NCBI GenBank assembly: GCA_036675035.1
Contig: JAKFFO010000184.1
Location: 1-27,811, forward strand
Direction of reading: 5' to 3'
DNA: 27,811 nt
Source: MESE01 sp036675035
GTDB lineage: Bacteria; Pseudomonadota; Gammaproteobacteria; Burkholderiales; Burkholderiaceae_D
The notes beneath the pieces are model-generated. The model worked only from the letters and a program-made list of their open reading frames with translations. It made no database searches and was not told where the DNA came from. The stretch's first letter is position 1. Every line of letters starts with the position of its first letter. Below are positions 23,373-27,811 of this stretch, in pieces. A program made the translations under genes and the position numbers.

Positions 23373-24052
23373 GCTCTCGTTTCATTTTCCTGTTGTAGCA
23401 GGCTGCGCAATAACGGCAAGGTGATCGGCCGTTGCGTCTCCAGCGAATACCGATCAAGCGCATCGAGCATCGCAGACAATGAGCGCATATCGCGTTGAAA
23501 ATGGGTAAGAAGATAAGGTAGCACGCCGGACGGCAAGATCAGACCACGCGCGTCGGCAGCATGATTCAGGGCGGCTATTTTTTCATTGTCGGTCAGTCCG
23601 TGGACTTGGTAGATCAATCCCCAGCCAAGCCGGGTGCGCAAATCCTCTCTCAACTTTAGCGCTGCCGGCGGCATTGAGCCGGCCACAACCAGCGATGCGC
23701 CGTGTTCGCGAACCTGATTGTAGAGATTGAAGGTCGCGATCTGTGAATCCGGCGAGAGCGTCTGGCAGTCGTCGATCAGGTACAGTGTTGTGTCGGGAGC
23801 GAACTGAAAGGCATCGAGGTGTGATTCGGCCTCGATGTAGCGAGTGGCTGATGTTGCTGCGAGCGCCCGCAGCAAATGCGTTTTCCCTGCACCCGGTTCG
23901 CCCCACAAATAGACGAAACGATCGTTCTGGGTGGTCGTCTCGCGGTCGGAAAAGCGCTGCAGCCGCTGCACCAGCTCTTCATTTTTTCCAGTTACAAAAG
24001 TGTCCAGGCTTTGCGGTTTGTCCGCCCCCAAGTCCAGCAGTAATTGCTTCAT
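23369..24052 (-). CDS. hda: DnaA regulatory inactivator Hda
   Basis: Hda with the DNA-loaded sliding clamp stimulates ATP hydrolysis by DnaA and so prevents re-initiation. The N-terminus MKQLLLDLG contains the clamp-binding QL-x-L-x-L motif. The AAA+ Walker A GEPGAGKT is at residues 51-58 and Walker B LYLIDD ends at Asp95. Sensor and arginine regions follow (SMPPAALKLREDLRTRLGWG). 227 residues, typical length. Its ATG overlaps the preceding perM-like stop by 4 bases. Confidence 0.93.
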   Translation of the reverse strand: MKQLLLDLGADKPQSLDTFVTGKNEELVQRLQRFSDRETTTQNDRFVYLWGEPGAGKTHLLRALAATSATRYIEAESHLDAFQFAPDTTLYLIDDCQTLSPDSQIATFNLYNQVREHGASLVVAGSMPPAALKLREDLRTRLGWGLIYQVHGLTDNEKIAALNHAADARGLILPSGVLPYLLTHFQRDMRSLSAMLDALDRYSLETQRPITLPLLRSLLQQENETRA

Positions 24053-25134
24053 GACTGATTGTAGAAACTGCTCTTCAGGTAGTTAATGCGGAGATGCCTC
24101 AATGCTACCGACAGAATTGCGGACGCCGGCAAAGCCAGCAGCACGCCGACAGCGCCAAATAATTGGCCGAATGCGAGAAGCGCAAAAATAACAGCCAATG
24201 GATGCAATCCGATTCGTTCGCCGACCAGGTAAGGGGTCAGAAAGAAGCTTTCCATCGCCTGCCCGATGCCGTAGACCAGTGCGACTGCGATCAAGCCGTG
24301 AAATCCGTCGAACTGCAAAACGGCCGCAATGAGCGCCAGTATCAAGCCCAACCCGAAGCCGAGATACGGAATGAATACCAGCAGGCCGGTAATGATCCCG
24401 ACCGGCAGTGCGACATCGAATCCCGCAATTGCCAATCCGGCCGAGTAATACACCGCAAGAACCAGCATGACCAGCAATTGCCCACGCAGATATTGCGCCA
24501 GCAAGCTGTCGGCTTCGGTCGCCATCACGATGGTGCGAGCCAATAGCCTGCGCGGCAAAGCATTCTTCAGACGTGCGAGCAGCGCATGCCAGTCGAGCAA
24601 CAGATAAAATAATACGATCGGGATCAGGAACAAGGTTGCGATCCACCCGAGTACCGCGGTACCGCCAACTTTTGCGGAAGACAGTATCGCACTCCATATT
24701 TCGTCGCCGCTGGTGGAAAAATACTGCATCAGCATTTCCTTGATGCCGGCACTGTCCATCCGGACTTCGAATCCAAGTTCCTGCAGCCTCGGGCTGATAA
24801 AGTCGTTCAGCCGGATCAAAAAATTCGGGATTTTTTCTTGTAGAAGGGGAATCTGTTTTTGCAGCATCGGCACCACAATCAGTATCAGTGCCAATAGTGC
24901 AACCAGCAGCAAAAGCAACATCAACATCACGGCAAGGGCGCGAGGCACGCGTACGCTGCCGATTCGCTTGGATGCCAGCCAGTCAACACCCGGGTTCAGT
25001 GCGTAGGCAAGAATCGCGGCTGCGACGAATGGCGTCAGTATCGGTCCGAGCAGGATCATGAGCGCCAACAGCAAAAGTCCGAGCAACATCCACGTCAACG
25101 ATTGTCTTTGCTCTGCAGTGAAAGAAAATGCCAT
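24049..25134 (-). CDS. AI-2E family transporter (PerM-like)
   Basis: A 361-residue polytopic membrane protein. Two N-terminal helices (LTWMLLGLLLLALMILLGPI and FVAAAILAYALNPGVDWLA) are followed by a third, a soluble segment (about 105-150) and further helices near the C-terminus. Family segments include GIITGLLVFIPYLGFGLGLI, YGIGQAMESFFLTPYLVGERI and HPLAVIFALLAFGQLFGAVG. Members have been proposed to export autoinducer-2 or to act as Na+/H+ antiporters; the substrate here is unknown. It is the first gene of the minus-strand operon and diverges from purM across about 104 bases. Confidence 0.9.
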   Translation of the reverse strand: MAFSFTAEQRQSLTWMLLGLLLLALMILLGPILTPFVAAAILAYALNPGVDWLASKRIGSVRVPRALAVMLMLLLLLVALLALILIVVPMLQKQIPLLQEKIPNFLIRLNDFISPRLQELGFEVRMDSAGIKEMLMQYFSTSGDEIWSAILSSAKVGGTAVLGWIATLFLIPIVLFYLLLDWHALLARLKNALPRRLLARTIVMATEADSLLAQYLRGQLLVMLVLAVYYSAGLAIAGFDVALPVGIITGLLVFIPYLGFGLGLILALIAAVLQFDGFHGLIAVALVYGIGQAMESFFLTPYLVGERIGLHPLAVIFALLAFGQLFGAVGVLLALPASAILSVALRHLRINYLKSSFYNQS

Positions 25135-25238
25135 GAATTAGGAGATCAGAGGGATCAATTTGATAAAATACGGGCTCGGCCGACTGCACCAGTCGGTATT
25201 CAATCGCCTATTTTACCGCCTCTTCTGCCAATCACATC

Positions 25239-26282
25239 ATGAGTTCCACACCTGACGTATCTCTTTCTTATCGTGACGCCGGCGTCGATATCGATGCCGG
25301 CGACGCGCTGGTCGAAGCAATCAAGCCATTTGCCAAACGTACCATGCGCGACGGTGTTCTGGGCAGTATTGGCGGCTTCGGCGCGTTATTCGAAGTCAGC
25401 AAGAAGTACAAGGAGCCAGTACTGGTATCGGGTACCGATGGCGTCGGCACCAAGCTCAAGCTTGCCTTTCACTTGAACAGGCATGATACGGTCGGTATCG
25501 ATCTGGTCGCGATGAGCGTCAACGATATTCTGGTGCAGGGCGCCGAGCCGCTGTTTTTTCTCGATTATTTCGCATGCGGGAAGCTTGACGTGCCGACTGC
25601 GACCGATGTCATCAAGGGTATTGCAAAAGGATGCGAATTGGCGGGCTGCGCATTGATCGGCGGCGAAACCGCTGAAATGCCCAGCATGTATCCGGATGGA
25701 GAATACGACCTGGCCGGATTTGCGGTCGGCGCAGTAGAAAAATCGAAGATCATCGACGGTACTAAAATCGTACCGGGCGATGTAGTGCTGGGGCTGGCGT
25801 CTTCCGGCGGACATTCGAACGGCTATTCACTGGTGCGCAAGATCATTTCGGTAGCAAAGCCCGACCTGAACCAGGACTTCCATGGCCGCAAACTTGCGGA
25901 CGTGTTGATGGAGCCGACCCGCATTTATGTGAAGCCGCTGCTGGCCTTGATGGGTTCGCTTGAAGTGAAAGGCATGGTGCACATTACCGGTGGGGGCCTG
26001 GTTGAAAACGTGCCGCGCGTCCTTCAGAAGAATTTGACCGCGGTGCTGCATCGCGATGCATGGAACATGCCGCCGTTATTTACCTGGCTGCAACAGCATG
26101 GCGGCGTAGTCGATGCGGAAATGCATCGTGTATTTAACTGCGGTATCGGCATGGTGGTCATTGTCTCGAAAGAAAATGCGGATGCAGCAATGGCCCAGCT
26201 TAAGGCGGCCGGCGAATCGGTCACTCGCATTGGCGAGATTCGCGAGCGCAAAGGCGAAGAAGCCCAAACTATCGTTGTCTGA
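25239..26282 (+). CDS. purM: Phosphoribosylformylglycinamidine cyclo-ligase (AIR synthetase)
   Basis: It converts FGAM to aminoimidazole ribonucleotide with ATP in purine synthesis. The start SLSYRDAGVDIDAGDALVEA is typical. Motifs: GTDGVGTKLKLAF, DLVAMSVNDILVQGAEPLFF, IGGETAEMPSMY, GLASSGGHSNGYSLVRKI and HITGGGLVENVPRVL. 347 residues, full length. It is transcribed divergently from the perM-hda operon, an arrangement common in Burkholderiales. No terminator was clearly recognised downstream. Confidence 0.97.
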   Translation: MSSTPDVSLSYRDAGVDIDAGDALVEAIKPFAKRTMRDGVLGSIGGFGALFEVSKKYKEPVLVSGTDGVGTKLKLAFHLNRHDTVGIDLVAMSVNDILVQGAEPLFFLDYFACGKLDVPTATDVIKGIAKGCELAGCALIGGETAEMPSMYPDGEYDLAGFAVGAVEKSKIIDGTKIVPGDVVLGLASSGGHSNGYSLVRKIISVAKPDLNQDFHGRKLADVLMEPTRIYVKPLLALMGSLEVKGMVHITGGGLVENVPRVLQKNLTAVLHRDAWNMPPLFTWLQQHGGVVDAEMHRVFNCGIGMVVIVSKENADAAMAQLKAAGESVTRIGEIRERKGEEAQTIVV

Positions 26283-26457
26283 GTCGGCCAGGCAAAATCG
26301 GCCGCTTGTTGAAGACCAAGATTAGCGAGCGCGGGTGAGTGTGCGCAACACCATCATTCGGACTTCATGAATCGGCTGCAAGATATTGGAAGCTTGAAGC
26401 GGAACATCTGGAACATCAAAAGTATTTGCCCTTTTGGCAATTTTATGAAAATAGGCC

Positions 26458-26486
26458 TTGCATAAATCACTGTTTGTTTATACAGT
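26458..26486 (+). promoter_or_regulatory. recA promoter with embedded LexA (SOS) box
   Basis: A -35 TTGCAT (26458-26463) and a -10 TACAGT (26481-26486) are separated by exactly 17 bases. The LexA box CTGTTTGTTTATACAG (26470-26485, CTGT-N8-ACAG) covers the second half of the spacer and the -10 box. LexA binding would directly block RNA polymerase. It lies 66 bases before the recA start. Confidence 0.88.
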
Positions 26487-26551
26487 ATCGATTGCACTGC
26501 CAATAGCTGCTTCCAGATCGTTTTACATCCCTTATTGTTGAAAGAACATAT

Positions 26552-27655
26552 ATGGACGACAGAAAATCCGTAACCGGCTCCGACAAGAGCAAAGCCCTCA
26601 CTGCTGCCTTAGCGCAAATCGAAAAGCAGTTCGGGAAAGGATCGGTCATGCGCATGGCTGAAGGCGCCGTGGTCGAAGAAGTGCAGTCCGTTTCTACCGG
26701 CTCTCTCGGACTGGATATCGCATTGGGTATAGGCGGCCTGCCTCGTGGCCGCGTAGTCGAAATTTACGGGCCGGAGTCTTCCGGCAAGACCACGCTGACT
26801 TTGCAGACGATTGCAGAAATGCAAAAACTGGGTGGTACATGTGCTTTTATCGATGCCGAACACGCGCTTGACGTCACTTATGCGCAGAAATTAGGTATCA
26901 ACCTGTCAGATCTTTTGATTTCTCAGCCCGATACCGGCGAGCAAGCCCTGGAAATCACCGATGCGCTGGTACGGTCCGGCGGTGTTGACCTGATTGTGAT
27001 CGACTCGGTCGCTGCATTGACTCCGCGCGCCGAGATTGAAGGCGAAATGGGTGATTCTCTGCCTGGCCTGCAAGCCCGCCTGATGTCCCAGGCGCTGCGC
27101 AAGTTGACGGGTTCGATCAATCGCACCAATACCCTGGTGATTTTCATTAACCAGATTCGCATGAAAATCGGCGTCATGTTCGGCAATCCGGAAACCACGA
27201 CCGGTGGCAACGCGTTGAAATTTTATGCATCGGTTCGCCTGGATATTCGTCGTACCGGTTCGATCAAGTCCGGCGACGAAGTGATCGGCAATGAAACCAA
27301 GGTCAAGGTCGTCAAGAACAAGATTGCACCCCCGTTCAAGGAAGCGCATTTCGATATTCTGTACGGAGAAGGTACTTCCCGCGAAGGTGAAATTCTTGAT
27401 CTCGGTTCCGATGCCAAGATCGTTGAAAAATCCGGCGCGTGGTACAGCTACAACGGTGAGCGCATCGGTCAAGGCAAGGACAACGCGCGGAATTATCTGA
27501 AAGAGCGCCCGGAACTTGCGCGTGAAATTGAAAACAAGGTGCGAGTATCGCTCGGCGTTCCTGAACTGGGTCCGGTGAAAGGCACCGAAGCGGCACCAAA
27601 AAAGGCCGGAAGCAAAGATGCCAAGGAACCCAAAGAAGTAAAGGAAGTGGAATAA
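26552..27655 (+). CDS. recA: Recombinase RecA
   Basis: RecA forms filaments on single-stranded DNA, carries out strand exchange and triggers LexA self-cleavage. The Walker A GPESSGKT is at residues 73-80. Further signatures are CAFIDAEHALD, LIVIDSVAALTPRAEIEGEMG, ALRKLTGSINRTNTLVIFIN and KVKVVKNKIAPPFKEAHFDI. The 367-residue protein ends in a charged tail of Lys, Glu, Pro and Val. GAAAG upstream serves as ribosome site. The promoter holds a LexA box; a strong terminator follows at once, then recX. Confidence 0.98.
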   Translation: MDDRKSVTGSDKSKALTAALAQIEKQFGKGSVMRMAEGAVVEEVQSVSTGSLGLDIALGIGGLPRGRVVEIYGPESSGKTTLTLQTIAEMQKLGGTCAFIDAEHALDVTYAQKLGINLSDLLISQPDTGEQALEITDALVRSGGVDLIVIDSVAALTPRAEIEGEMGDSLPGLQARLMSQALRKLTGSINRTNTLVIFINQIRMKIGVMFGNPETTTGGNALKFYASVRLDIRRTGSIKSGDEVIGNETKVKVVKNKIAPPFKEAHFDILYGEGTSREGEILDLGSDAKIVEKSGAWYSYNGERIGQGKDNARNYLKERPELAREIENKVRVSLGVPELGPVKGTEAAPKKAGSKDAKEPKEVKEVE

Positions 27656-27656
27656 C

Positions 27657-27690
27657 AAAAAATGGCGCTGGCAATCAGCGCCATTTTTTT
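27657..27690 (+). terminator. Intrinsic terminator after recA
   Basis: AAAAAATGGCGCTG and CAGCGCCATTTTTT form a long hairpin with a 5-base loop (GCAAT) ending in seven T. It separates recA from recX, so recX probably depends on partial read-through. Confidence 0.92.
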
Positions 27691-27722
27691 GTGCCGGAGC
27701 TTGGAATGGAGTTGGGATCGTC

Positions 27723-27811
27723 ATGCCAGCATTGAAAATCAGCTTACGGGCACGCGCTCTACGCTATTTGTCGATGCGTGAGCACAGTCGCCTCGAACTG
27801 GGACGAAAGCT
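27723..27811 (+). CDS. recX: Regulatory protein RecX (3' truncated)
   Basis: Only the first 29 complete codons are in the window. They read MPALKISLRARALRYLSM and then REHSRLELGRK, which matches the RecX N-terminus (the R-A-L-x-Y-L-S-x-R-E-x-S-R-x-E-L pattern). RecX binds RecA filaments and limits their growth. The position directly after recA and its terminator is the usual one. The rest of the gene lies beyond the window end. Confidence 0.88.
   Translation, partial: MPALKISLRARALRYLSMREHSRLELGRK

Noticed and set aside
26906..27724. 272-codon frame antisense to recA
   Set aside because: A shadow of recA; it also crosses the recA terminator and has no recognisable motif.
1..27811. CRISPR arrays, tRNA/rRNA genes, insertion sequences, riboswitches
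   Set aside because: None was recognised by eye; no regularly spaced repeats, no cloverleaf-like T-arm motifs and no transposase frames were seen.

Overview
This window is a stretch of betaproteobacterial chromosome, most likely from Burkholderiales and probably the Oxalobacteraceae (Herminiimonas, Collimonas or Janthinobacterium type). The placement rests on protein style and gene order (nadK-recN-hemH-grpE-dnaK-dnaJ; purM divergent from perM-hda-HAD-pcnB-folK-dgk-panB; recA-recX). It was made by eye, not by database search.

Layout. (1) 1-8115: housekeeping block on the plus strand with nadK (5' truncated), recN, hemH and the heat-shock genes grpE, dnaK and dnaJ. grpE and dnaK each have a readable sigma-32 promoter with the same 14-bp spacer. 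A possible 36-codon membrane peptide lies on the minus strand between hemH and grpE. (2) 8262-10204: an exported chalcone-isomerase-fold protein, then a response regulator with an HD-GYP domain (RpfG type). (3) 10205-16393: a visibly AT-richer accessory segment. After about 870 bases without a convincing gene come a FabF-like ketoacyl synthase and an RpfF-type DSF synthase (plus strand), a convergent RpfC-type hybrid sensor kinase (minus strand) and a stand-alone acyl carrier protein (plus strand). (4) 16394-18994: a DUF3047 exported protein, a SelD-N-terminus-like FAD oxidoreductase and a beta-carbonic anhydrase. (5) 18988-25134: an eight-gene, tightly packed minus-strand operon (perM-like, hda, HAD hydrolase, pcnB, folK, DUF486, dgk, panB). 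(6) 25239-27811: purM, then recA with a LexA box inside its promoter, and the first codons of recX.

The main point of interest is region 3 together with the RpfG-type gene before it. It has all three parts of a Xanthomonas-type DSF quorum-sensing circuit: synthase RpfF, sensor RpfC and the cyclic-di-GMP phosphodiesterase response regulator RpfG. It also has two fatty-acid-synthesis parts that the classical rpf locus lacks, a ketosynthase and an ACP. The inferred picture is a self-contained module: the ketosynthase builds or length-selects an acyl chain on its own ACP, RpfF dehydrates and releases it as a cis-2-unsaturated fatty acid, RpfC senses it, and the RpfG-like protein changes cyclic-di-GMP. 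Low GC, a gene-poor edge on one side and tandem duplications on the other suggest horizontal acquisition.

No tRNA, rRNA, CRISPR array or intact insertion sequence was recognised.
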